A stretch of 64,000 nucleotides of DNA, from positions 51,450,486-51,514,485 of the forward strand of contig OX123192.2 in the NCBI GenBank assembly GCA_944739405.2, written 5' to 3'. This document shows positions 55,061-64,000 of the stretch, in pieces. The notes below the pieces were generated by a model. The model was not told the DNA's origin and made no database searches. It worked only from the letters and a program-made list of their open reading frames with translations. The DNA comes from Euclidia mi (lineage: Eukaryota > Arthropoda > Insecta > Lepidoptera > Erebidae). Positions within the stretch are counted from its first letter, which is position 1. The number at the start of each line of letters is the position of its first letter. A program made the position numbers and the translations under genes.

Positions 55061-55896
55061 CATACGCATATCTAAGCATACGCTTAGCCTCAAACGTCCA
55101 TATATGTAATCATTTGCAAGTTTTACAGGTATTTAGATACATACGAGTATACGGACGTGGCAATATCGTAAAAGTTTCAAACTATTAATCATTTGACATC
55201 TTGGACGTCAAATGACAGATATTGTGAAACTTTTACGATATTATAACGTCCGTATAAGTACATATATGTGTAAATAACTGTGAATCGCACAAGTCATTTG
55301 TTTAAACCCTGCTAAACAATAAACAAAAAATAAAATCTAACACAAATTAAATCGCCGCGCCGATTGAAAAATAACATTTAGATTTAAATCACAGTCACAA
55401 GAAATAGTAACTTATATTAAAGGTACCTGTCTACTTACTTCTGATTTCAAATCATTATTATTTAGGAACACTTTTGATGAGGTAGATATGATATTTACTG
55501 ATAAGTAATAATCAGGTCACTTAAAATACAAAATTATCTTAAATAAACTCAAGTCGAACACAGTAGGCTATACCAACCTACGTTTATAAAACGGATATAC
55601 GGACGTCAGTAATCCAATTTGATATAAACGGACGTTGAAAATCCCATGATTTAAATATATTTCAATTACCTGACATCCGTATAATATTAAAGTTTACAAT
55701 ATTAACTAACACAATGAAATATACCAAGATAAGATTTACACGATTTTACGTGGTGAACATAAAAACGGTGGCTCTCATTAAGTTAGCAGTACCCTAATTA
55801 AGCATCATAAACTTACAACATTTTTATATACGTATATAGATATACGAAATTAAAATCATGAAAATTCACGATATTGTAACATCCGTATACTCGTAG
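55061..55896 (+). repeat. Array unit 1 (836 bp)
   Basis: This is the shortest unit. It lacks the ~59 bp block at 56227-56282 found in unit 2 and 57353-57408 in unit 3 (contains GGTGTAAAATTAGGGA), and it lacks the module with GCTGCGGCTCAGGTTCTGCT that closes units 2 and 3. Confidence 0.82.
55148..55256. repeat. 109 bp nested hairpin in unit 1
   Basis: The outer arms TATACGGACGT / ACGTCCGTATA continue as CAATATCGTAAAAGTTTCA / TGAAACTTTTACGATATT, and the centre holds CATTTGAC / GTCAAATG (55190-55197 and 55207-55214). Equivalent hairpins lie at about 55988-56096, 57109-57219 and 63887-63995. Confidence 0.88.
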
Positions 55897-57010
55897 TATA
55901 CGCATATCTACGCAAAAGCATACGCTTAGCCTCAAACGTTCATATATGTAAACATTTGCAAGTTTTACAGGTATTAAGATAAATACGAGTATACGGACGT
56001 GGCAATATCGTAAATGTTTCAAACTATTAATCATTTGACATCTTGGACGTCAAATGACAGATTATGTGAAACTTTTACGACATTATAACGTAGGTATAAG
56101 TAAATATGTGTCTAAATAACTGTGAATCGCACAAGTGCTTAGTTTAAACCCTCTTGAACAATTAACGAAAAATAAAATATAACACAAATTAAATCGCCGC
56201 GCCGATTGAAAAATAACATTTAGATTTTTTTTGGTAATAAGGCGCATTTGACATTTCGTTTTGGTGTAAAATTAGGGATATAAATCACAGTCACAAGAAA
56301 TAGTCGCTTAAATTGAAGGTATCTACTTACTTCTAATTTCAAATTATTATTATTTAGGAACAATTTTAATAAGGTAGGTATGATAGTTAAGTGCTGATAA
56401 GTAAATTATCTCAAATAAACTCAAGTCGAACACAGTGGGCTTTACCAACCTACATACATGATATACAGACGTCAGTAATCGAATTTGATTCAAATTATAA
56501 ACGGACGCCAAATATCCCACGATTTAAATATATTTCCATTATCTGACATCCGTATAATTTTAAAGTTCGCAATATTAACTAACACAATGAAATATACCAA
56601 GATAAGATTTTACACGATTTTACGTGGTGAGCATAAAAACGGTGGCTCTTATTAGGTTAGCAGAACCCTAATTAAGCATCTTACACTAACAACATTTTTA
56701 TATACCTATTTAGATATACGAAATTAAAATCGTGAAAATTTACGATATTGTAACGTCCGTATACTCGTAGTATACGGACGTTACAATATCGTAAATTTTC
56801 AAACTATTTGTCATTTAACATCCTGGACGTCAAATGATAGATAGTATCAAACTTGTAACGAAATTGTGGCTAAGCGTATGCTGAGATTTGGGTGACGCAA
56901 CGATTATTTAATACCGGAACATACTGACAGCTGCATATGCTGCGGCTCAGGTTCTGCTCTGGCAGAAGCTGACTACCTGTGTCTGCATCAACTGCACTGA
57001 GTTACAAAGT
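55897..57010 (+). repeat. Array unit 2 (1114 bp)
   Basis: Contains all shared blocks plus the terminal module 56801-57010 (TCCTGGACGTCAAATGATAG, ACATACTGACAGCTGCATAT, GCTGCGGCTCAGGTTCTGCT, CTGCACTGAGTTACAAAGTC). This is the only uninterrupted long unit. Confidence 0.85.
56734..56800. repeat. 67 bp palindrome, 32 bp perfect arms, 3 nt centre
   Basis: 56734-56765 is the exact reverse complement of 56769-56800; the centre is CGT. The arms contain ACGTCCGTATACT / AGTATACGGACGT. A related but longer stretch with several GTATAC words is at about 63100-63190. Confidence 0.93.
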
Positions 57011-57725
57011 CATACGCATATCTACGTAAAAGCATAAGCTTAGCCTCAAACGTCCATATAATAATATGTAATCATTTGCAAGTTTTACAGGTATTTAGGT
57101 AAATACGGGTATACGGACGTGGCAATATTGTAAAAGTTTTAAACTATTAATCTTTTGACGTCTTGGACGTCAAATGACAGATATTGTGAAACTTTTACGA
57201 CATTATAACGTCCGTATTAGTACATATATGTCTAAATAACTGTGATTCGCACAAGTGATTTGTATAAATAACCTGCTAAACAATAAACAAAAAATAAAAT
57301 CTAACACAAATTAAATCACTGCGCCGATTGAAAAATAACATTTAGGTAATTTTTTTGTAATTAGACGCTTTTGTCATTTTGTTATGGTGTAAAATTAGGG
57401 ACATAAATCATGACACAAGAAATAGTTACTTAAATTAAAGTTACCTATCTACTTACTTCTACTTTAAAATTATCATTATTTAGGAACACTTTTAATGAGG
57501 TAGTTATGATAGTTACTATTAAGTAATAACCAGGTCACTTGAGAAAATACAAAATTATATCAAATAAACTCAAAACGAACACAGTGGCCTACACCAAACT
57601 ACGTTTATAAAACGGATATACGGACGTCAGTAATCAAATTTGACTCAAATTATAAACGGACGTCGAATATCCCACGATTTAAATATATTTTATCTATCTG
57701 ACATCCGTATAATATTTAAGTTCAC

Positions 57726-58143
57726 AGTACTCGCTGCTATGGAACAGGCTCCCTCCTGAAGTTAGAATTGCCACCAACCGTTATGCATTTAAAACGAAAC
57801 TACGGAATCTTCTCTTTGATAAGTTGAAGGAATTGGCTCATTACTCTCATCAGCTATAGCATAATTATGTATTTATATATGTAATATATTTATGTATTAT
57901 ATTTATGTGTGTATCTATGAATAATTATATATATATCTATAGTATATTTATGGTTAATAATATGTATATAAATTATTAATATGTATTTAATAGATATCAT
58001 ATTTTCACCACATGGCTAATGTACCTACCTCATTTATCTCTGCACCACCAAAAGGTTGACTGGCAGAAAATGCCACTAGGCATTAAGTCCACCTGTGTAC
58101 TATTTTTGTGCATAAAGAATAAATTAAAAAAAAATATATGAAT
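57726..58143 (+). mobile_element. LINE 3' fragment inside array unit 3
   Basis: A short C-terminal coding piece (YSLLWNRLPPEVRIATNRYA then FKTKLRNLLFDKLKELAHYS and a stop near 57859) is followed by a TATATGTA-rich UTR with CAAAAGGTTGACTGGCAGAA, GCATTAAGTCCACCTGTGTA and an AATAAATTAAAAAAAA tail. It is the family of the fragment split at 11230-13318. Array sequence resumes directly after it. Confidence 0.78.
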
Positions 58144-58349
58144 TATTATGAAATATACCAAGATAAGATTTTACATGATCCACAAAGATGGAAGTAGAGT
58201 ATACTCTCTCTTACCACTACACTGTACACAAACAAATGTACCAGCTAATACAAAAACTAAACAAACTAAAATAAAATATTTTATAACTATACAACCACCA
58301 AAAAAGGCCCAAAATACTATTTGTTTTCGCAGATAAAATTAAGCCAAGA

Positions 58350-59404
58350 ACTACTACAATAATACACCAAAATATAGCAGGCGTAATAAATAAACAAGAG
58401 CTTATTGAGGTAGCCATAAATGATTTATCGGATAATATAGGTAATATTGACATTATCTGCTTAACAGAAACCTTTTTAAAACAAGGATCTGAACCCAACC
58501 TTAGAATAGGCAATTACAAATTAGCTTTGTTTTTCTCACGCCATAACTAACGCAGAGGAGGCTCATGCATACTAATAAATCATGACCTGGCATACAAACA
58601 TATTAGCAACTTACCACCTTCAGTCCCCCTTCATTTTGAATGTAGTGCTAAAGAAATTACTACTTTTAATCTTGTAATAATATGCATTTACAGAACACCC
58701 TCATCCAGCACAAGTATATTCTTAAATAAATTTGAAAAACTCACTGATAAGCTATGCAAAAAGTCTAATAAAACGTTATTATCTGTGTAGATTGGAACAT
58801 TGATACATTAAAGTAGGTAAAAGGTATCCAGTGAATTACAATCCATACTAAAACAATAACTTAAAAAGCCACATAACATTACCGACGCGAAAATCATCTT
58901 GTTTAGATCAAATTGTAAGTAACGTTCACGAAGGTAAATCTAATATTCATTACCTAGCATTATCTGACCATGAAACTGCCCAATCTTTGACTATCAACAA
59001 TGAGACCTACAGTGTAAATAACAAATTTTATAACTATCAATACAAACCCATTAGAGATCTTAGCCAGGAAAACATGGTGAAATTCAAAAACTGCATTAAT
59101 AATTTGCACTTCACTGAGGTATACGAACAACAAAGTACAAATGAAGCATTTAACACCTTCCATGACACTATCACCATGTTTTATACTTTATGTTTCCCCA
59201 AAATAACGATAAAAAGTGTAAGTGTAGTCAAACACGTAAAAAATAGAAAACTAACTAAAAATATAAAACGATGTTGTATAAGAAAAAGAATGCTATACTT
59301 GAAATATCATCTTGATAGACACAATAAAAGACAGAATAAGACAAGGTATAACAATTATACAACAATATTAAAACAATGTATCAACAAAGCGCAACAAATA
59401 AACA
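58350..59404 (+). pseudogene. LINE D endonuclease and linker, broken
   Basis: TTIIHQNIAGVINKQELIEV (from about 58352), IDIICLTETFLKQGSEPNLR, RRGGSCILINHD after a stop, and LVIICIYRTPSSSTSIFLNK mark the endonuclease; the GDxN block is destroyed near 58790. A better frame from 58987 carries the linker YKPIRDLSQENMVKFKNCIN, FTEVYEQQSTNEAFNTF and basic IKRCCIRKRMLYLKYHL, parallel to LINE B (FTDVYEAKTNESFDVLFDHF). It stops making sense where the SINE begins. Confidence 0.78.
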
Positions 59405-59665
59405 ATTTGACGACCGGTTGGCGCAGCGGGAGTGTAAGCGACTGCTACGCCGATGGTCGCGGGTTCGATTCCCGCTCAAGTCAAACATTTGTGTGCATGA
59501 ACATGGATGTTTGTCTTGGTCTGGGTGTTTCTATGTATAATATGTATGTATTTACAAAAAAAAAGTATATATGTATGTTTATCCATTATCTAGTACCCAT
59601 AGTACAAGCTCTGCTTAGTTTGGGACTAGATGGTGATGTGTGTATGTGGTAGAATATTATATTAT
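59405..59665 (+). mobile_element. SINE family A, tRNA-derived (copy 2, inside LINE D)
   Basis: GACGACCGGTTGGCGCAGCG (box A region), GGTCGCGGGTTCGATTCCCG (box B) and the body GGATGTTTGTCTTGGTCTGG, TAGATGGTGATGTGTGTATG match copy 1 at 6779-7048. Box A and B are in better condition here. LINE coding sequence continues on both sides (AQQINN before, LNFIKNAKNACSAAWKII after), so the boundaries are firm to a few bases. Confidence 0.88.
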
Positions 59666-61452
59666 TATAATCTAAACTTCATTAAAAACGCAAAAAATGC
59701 CTGCTCAGCTGCATGGAAAATTATTAAAGAAAACAATAATAAAGCAATAACTAGCGCATACATAGAATCAATAGAATTTAACAAAAAGATCTACACCAAG
59801 CCTATTAAAATTTGTAATTTATTTAACAATTACTATGTATCACTGTGCAGCAATGTTAAAAAATACGAAGATACAGGCCCACCTAACCATATCACCAAAA
59901 TATCTCAAAATACTAAGACCCTTATTTCTCACACCAATAGACAACTCTGACACATTAAAGATAATAAACTCCTTAAAAAATACTCATTCTACTGGCTATG
60001 ATGATATAAGTACAAGGGTATTAAAAACCTGCGCACACTCTTTAGTAGCACCATTTACCTATATCATTAACCTGTCACTCGTAGAAGGTAAATTCCCTGA
60101 TCGTCTTTAACTGTCAATTGTTAAGCCAATGCACAAAAAAGGAGCCAAAACTAACATCAATAATTACAGACCAATTACACTCATACCTTTACTATCAAAA
60201 ATATTCGAGAAAGTTATGTACATCAAAATAGAGAATTTCTAACTTCTTGTAATATCTTAAATAAAAAACCGTTCAGTTTTCGGAAACAAAGCTCCACTGC
60301 ATTGGCATATTTTTCTTTAATAAAGCATATTACAGAAGCCTTAAATAATAAATCTATAGTCGCATGTCTGTTTCTAGACATGACAAAAGCTGTTGACTTC
60401 GTCTGTCACCAAAAACTGCTCTCTAAGCTCTCAAATTATGGGTTACGTGGAAATGTTTATAACTGGATTGAGAGTTATCTAGAAAATCGAATACAATATG
60501 TCGAATTAAACAGAACTTATAAAAATAAACAAAAGCAATACAGATCGATGTACAAAATAAACAATTATGGTACGCCCTAAGGGAGTATTTTAGCCCCTCT
60601 TTTGTTTCTGTTATACATTAACGATTTCCCGGATGCAATCAACCAGGAAATTATACTATTTTCTGATGATACAACAATAATAATTAAAGATAAACATAAA
60701 CTTAATCTAGAAATAAATATAAAAGCGACACACGACATGCCATAAGCTGGCTTAATTAAAACAACCTTAAGATAAACATGACAAAAACAAATATTATTCA
60801 GTTCCAAACATATGCAACAAATACAATAAATAAAATCATAATGACACGAACATAAACTTTGTTGATAATTGCGTATTTTTAGGTATCAGGGTCGATAAAT
60901 ATTGTAATTGGAAACCTCATTTAGAAAAACTAGTCAATAAAATAGATCGATTTATAAATGTTAAAAAAAAAGTTAGACTGACATTAAACATTAATGCTGC
61001 ACTATCTGCATACCCTGCTTACGTATCCTCCCTGCTCAGATACGGCATTGTTGTATGGGGTAACTCGGTTGAAGTTGACAGAGTTCTTATAACCCAAAAG
61101 AAGTGTATTCGAGCAGTATGTGGAGTCGATACACTGACAAGCTGTAAACCTCTATTTAAAAAACACAAGATTTTACCTGTTCCATGCTTATACATATTAG
61201 AAATAGGTTTACTAGTAAAACATCATGCTGAATAGTTTTTAAAATTTGATGATACATAACTGCCATATATTAAATTGGAATTATTTAGAAGAAATGCATA
61301 CTGTATGGCAATTAAAATATATAACCATATTCCGCTAAGTTTCAAAATGTTACCTATATCCCAATTTAAAAAACAACTTTTTAATATACTATTAAATAAA
61401 ACTTATAATAGTGTCAAGGAATATCTAGAAGATAAGGCCCTAGGCAACTAAT
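59660..61452 (+). pseudogene. LINE D reverse transcriptase and C-terminus, broken
   Basis: Blocks in order: FIKNAKNACSAAWKIIKENN, LKNTHSTGYDDISTRVLK, NNYRPITLIPLLSKIFEKV, ALAYFSLIKHITEALNNKSI, motif A CLFLDMTKAVD (altered from the usual LDLSKAFD), GTP-stop-GSILAPLLFLLYINDF (PQG lost to a stop), motif C LFSDDTTII, LLRYGIVVWGNSVEVDRVLI, KKCIRAVCGVDTLTSCKPLF and a C-terminal YNSVKEYLEDKAL. At least eight stops or frameshifts separate them. Confidence 0.82.
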
Positions 61453-61662
61453 ATTATCACCGATGCATATTAGTAAAATGTTATTTTGTTTCATGTGCCA
61501 CTCATTGTTATATTTCTAATATATTTGTTCTTTATATTCCCATGTAGTACCCGTTTACTGCACTCAATTCGCACGCCCCAAGGGACAGAATATGCTGTAA
61601 CCAACCATTTATAAACACCTGTTAATGTACCATTTTCTTGCGAATAAATGAATTATTATTAT

Positions 61663-62455
61663 TATTCGTAAGTGACTCTGTTACACGACTATTCTTCTAA
61701 CATTTAGTGTTAAAAGAATAACCGGACCTTTGGGAGGCTTACACGGGGATATGGATCCAACGCGCAGAGGCCCGTAGAGAGCTTTAATCTAAAATGGGAT
61801 GGGACACATGCAGCGAAGCCTCCACAACTGCACTACTGAGAACAGCTATGGACTAGCCGCAGCATATGTAAGACTATTGTAATATGTGGAGCCTTATTTA
61901 ATTGGTTTATGGGATTGGGTGTTTGATGGACTTGTAATTTTTATGGATGAAAAATGGCACCTGCCAGTAATACTCTAATAGTATCCGTCCGGATGGCAGG
62001 TGGTGACTCGCCAACTCACTGGATGGGCCCTCTCTTAACAGCCACCCAAAGCAAACAAACTCTGCCATAGAGGCAGCCAGAGGGTGAACACCGGTGCGAG
62101 TGGCTAGGGGTGTTGAGCGGTGCGGCACCGGTTTCACCATCGCGGGTCTCGTGACAACGGAGACTCGGAGCGGGTTTCCCCGTAGTTACGCCCTTGAGAA
62201 TGACACTTCCACCCCCGAGCTGGTAGCTCTTGCGGATCCCTCTGGCCGGCCGACCAAGGCAAGCCAGTGTTGAGAGTCCTGCGGGTGCTCTTGGAAATCC
62301 ACTCCGACCAGCCAGTAAAGGCAAGCTGGAGACGAGGCCCTGAACGACTCTCTCAAAGCATTCGGGACCGCAGTGTCGCCACACACATTCAGCTCGCCAC
62401 AAAGCTGCCCTGCGGTTGTAAGGTTTCTTTTCATCTTGTAATATATTTTTTGAAA
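61663..62455. repeat. GC-rich unclassified repeat segment
   Basis: Composition is much richer in GC than the flanks. Words such as GGATGGGCCCTCTCTTAACA, GCACCGGTTTCACCATCGCG and CGGGACCGCAGTGTCGCCAC suggest part of a LINE UTR or a non-autonomous element. Overlapping frames of 122-128 codons on the minus strand have no recognisable domain. No second copy is in this window. Confidence 0.4.
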
Positions 62456-62492
62456 TGAAATGAAATGAAATGAAATGAAATGAAATGAAATA
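62455..62492. repeat. (GAAAT)n microsatellite
   Basis: About seven GAAAT units in a row. Together with the following ATATTTATTGCATCAAATAT it reads, on the minus strand, as a LINE 3' end with a repeated tail. Confidence 0.92.
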
Positions 62493-62676
62493 TTTATTGC
62501 ATCAAATATGGTTATAAAATCAGATGTTACAATATTATAATTTATATGAATCACATATCTGGCCGTTTAACAGCATGCAAAGTGAGTAAGTAAGGCACAT
62601 AGTAACTTACTGTCTAATAAAATATATGTTTATATTACTCGATGAAGGTGATGTTTGAAAGCTGTTATTATTATTA
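62455..62676 (-). mobile_element. LINE 3' UTR fragment, CR1-type end
   Basis: The minus strand reads ACCATATTTGATGCAATAAA then a TTTCA repeat, the same design as the LINE end at 39065 (ACCATGTTTGATGCGAATAA). No coding sequence remains. Array unit sequence (ACACCATTTTACGTGG) resumes at about 62678. Confidence 0.55.
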
Positions 62677-62747
62677 TTACACCATTTTACGTGGAGAGCA
62701 TGAAAACGGTGGCTCTCATTAGGTTAGCAGTACCCTAATTAAGCATC

Positions 62748-62984
62748 GCCTAATTAAGGGGTGCATAGGGTTCCCACCAAGATCTTAGGGCCCAAGCCAA
62801 CCTCACCTGCAAGTGGTGCACCTGCCGATCAACGGACGAGGCTCTGGCAAACAAAATATCCCGATAAGCGGCAATAGGCTCGCTACCTATTACGTGGGAT
62901 CAAAACACTGGCGAAAAGTGGGCGTTTAATATGCCTCTGCCTAGCCCTTCGGGGAAACAGGCGTGAGTCTATGTATGTATGTAT
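62748..62984 (+). mobile_element. SINE family B, truncated head, 11 bp target duplication
   Basis: AATTAAGCATC occurs at 62737-62747 and again at 62985-62995, exactly flanking the insert, and occurs once in other array units. The 3' half (GGCAATAGGCTCGCTACCTA, TACGTGGGATC, GCGAAAAGTGGGCG, CCCTTCGGGGAAACAGGCGT) is SINE B in plus orientation. The 5' part (TGCATAGGGTTCCCACCAAG) is not the usual tRNA head. Confidence 0.82.
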
Positions 62985-63207
62985 AATTAAGCATCATAAA
63001 CCAACAACATTTTTATATACGTATTTAGACATACAAAATTAAAATCATGAAAATTTACGATATTGTAACGTTCGTTTACTTGAAGTTTTATAATTATTAT
63101 GTTCGTATACCAGTATACGACTGTATACTTGTAGTCGTATACTCGTAGTCGTATACTACGAGTATACGGACGTTACAATATCGTAAATTTTCAAACTATT
63201 TTTCATT

Positions 63208-63551
63208 GGGATATTTTTAACAGCGTATCAAAAATGTTATGTAACACACTAAAGTGAGTTAGGCAAAAATCTTTATTATTTCACTAGAATACTGACTTGC
63301 ACACTAAAATACTATTTGTACACCAAATATGATGATCTTTTTACAAAATATCATTTGATATGAAAAGTTTCGTCCGCTCGGGAAACTTATCCACTCAGAA
63401 AACTTAATAGGTTATGTTAGGTTCTCTTGTGACCCTGCTTCCAAAAATAGGAGCCCTGCGAAGCAGCAGGGCTCCGTCAACTTAGCTTAGTGGTGCAATT
63501 AGTATTTTTGGTGAAAAATTAGTATTTTTGACTAACAGTTAAATACAACCC
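63208..63551. mobile_element. 344 bp MITE-like element with 9 bp target duplication
   Basis: TTTTTCATT lies at 63199-63207 and 63552-63560, and unit 2 has a single TTTGTCATTTAAC at the corresponding place. The ends are imperfect inverted repeats of about 29 bp with roughly 20 matches (left GGGATATTTTTAACAG, right complement GGGTTGTATTTAACTG). No coding capacity. A 9 bp duplication would fit a MULE-type transposon, but the family is not established. Confidence 0.68.
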
Positions 63552-63794
63552 TTTTTCATTTAACACCCTGGACGTCAAATGATACATAGTGTCAAACTTG
63601 TAACGAAATTTTATTTTGGCTAAGCGTACGCTGAGACTCGGGTGACGCCACGCAGGGTAGATCCGATTGTTTAATACCTGAACATACTGACAGCTGCGTA
63701 TGCTGCGGCTCAGGTGCAATGTGGACATGCGTCTGTTCTGCTCTGGCAGAAGCTGACTACCTGTATCTGCGTCAACTGCACTGAGTTACAAAGT

Positions 63795-64000
63795 CATACG
63801 CATATCTACGTAAAAGTATACGCTTAGCCTCAAACGTCCATATCTGTAATCATTTGCAAGTTTTACAGGTATTTAGATACATACGAGTATACGGACGTGG
63901 CAATATCGTAAAAGTTACAAACTATTAATCATTTGACATGTTGGACGTCAAATGACAGATATTTTGAAACTTCTGAGACATTATAACGTCCGTATATTTA
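63795..64000 (+). repeat. Array unit 4, cut by window end
   Basis: Begins with ATACGCATATCTACG and includes the hairpin at about 63887-63995, showing that the array continues beyond the window. Confidence 0.85.

Larger units (their letters stand above)
58181..61662 (+). mobile_element. Non-LTR retrotransposon D, CR1-like, decayed
   Basis: ORF2 only, with endonuclease (58350-59000), linker, RT and C-terminus ending at 61452, then a 3' UTR with TTGCGAATAAATGAATTATT and an ATT repeat, typical of CR1-group 3' ends. It is related to LINE B in protein sequence but has a different UTR. Many stops and frameshifts. SINE A copy 2 interrupts it. It was inserted into array unit 3. Confidence 0.85.
57011..63794 (+). 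repeat. Array unit 3, split by at least four insertions
   Basis: Unit blocks are found at 57011-57725, 58144-58180, 62677-62747, 62985-63207 and 63552-63794. Between them lie a LINE fragment, a compound insertion with a CR1-like element, a SINE and a 344 bp element. The order of blocks follows unit 2 throughout. Confidence 0.82.
55061..64000 (+). repeat. Satellite-like tandem array, unit 0.84-1.1 kb, heavily interrupted
   Basis: The landmark ATACGCATATCTA followed by CGCTTAGCCTCAAACG starts units at 55061, 55897, 57011 and 63795. Shared ordered blocks include TGTAATCATTTGCAAGTTTT, a hairpin with TATACGGACGTGGCAATAT, AAATCGCCGCGCCGATTGAA, GAAATATACCAAGATAAGAT, AAAACGGTGGCTCTCATTA and GTACCCTAATTAAGCATC. 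No unit has a long reading frame. The array runs past the window end. I do not recognise the family. Confidence 0.88.

Noticed and set aside
62016..62554. 122- and 128-codon minus-strand frames in the GC-rich repeat
   Set aside because: They overlap each other in different frames, have no recognisable domain and one runs into the GAAAT microsatellite.
55061..64000. Integrated viral repeat region (hr-like) as explanation for the array
   Set aside because: Palindromes in a repeat recall such regions, but no viral gene lies nearby and the units are longer and diverged; kept only as a remote alternative.

Overview
This window looks like nuclear DNA of a lepidopteran insect (moth or butterfly). 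The evidence is the combination of CR1/Daphne-like and R1-clade non-LTR retrotransposons, a BEL/Pao LTR element, piggyBac-type elements with TTAA target sites, several tRNA-derived SINE families and AT-rich unique sequence. I found no convincing host protein-coding gene, no genuine tRNA or rRNA gene and no CRISPR. Nearly every long reading frame belongs to a transposable element, so the window reads as a deep pile of nested mobile DNA.

Layout. 1-2136 holds the 5' part of a non-LTR element on the minus strand, with an intact ORF1 and a frameshifted endonuclease start. 2137-6389 is a decayed CR1-like element on the plus strand, split by a 0.7 kb insertion with inverted-repeat ends. 6.4-10.1 kb holds SINEs, a LINE tail and a lepidopteran interspersed repeat containing four tandem ~315 bp units. 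10.2-15.7 kb is a relic of a Polinton/Maverick element on the minus strand (packaging-type ATPase and protein-primed DNA polymerase B). It has been broken by a LINE tail that was itself hit by an R1-clade retrotransposon, and by a ~490 bp interspersed repeat. 15.7-42 kb is mostly unrecognised AT-rich DNA dotted with SINEs, LINE tails, a pair of almost identical 79 bp piggyBac-like MITEs, a deletion derivative of a piggyBac transposase element and several perfect fold-back palindromes.

42.0-54.1 kb is a two-ORF non-LTR element whose 3' UTR was hit by a BEL/Pao retrotransposon (46290-53796). The BEL/Pao element has 598 bp LTRs differing at about two positions and a 5 bp target duplication. Its gag and pol share one frame but are separated by a single UAG, and pol has a second break close to its C-terminus.

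55.06 kb to the end is a tandem array of a 0.84-1.1 kb unit that I do not recognise. It is full of inverted copies of an ACGGACGT-type motif, including a 109 bp hairpin per unit and one 67 bp near-perfect palindrome. One unit has been enlarged by a LINE tail, a second CR1-like element (itself carrying a SINE), a GC-rich unclassified repeat, a SINE with an 11 bp target duplication and a 344 bp element with a 9 bp target duplication. These clean interruptions let the insertions be ordered in time.

Limits: all family assignments come from reading motifs by eye. Clade names for the non-LTR elements are provisional, and boundaries without a target duplication may be off by tens of bases.
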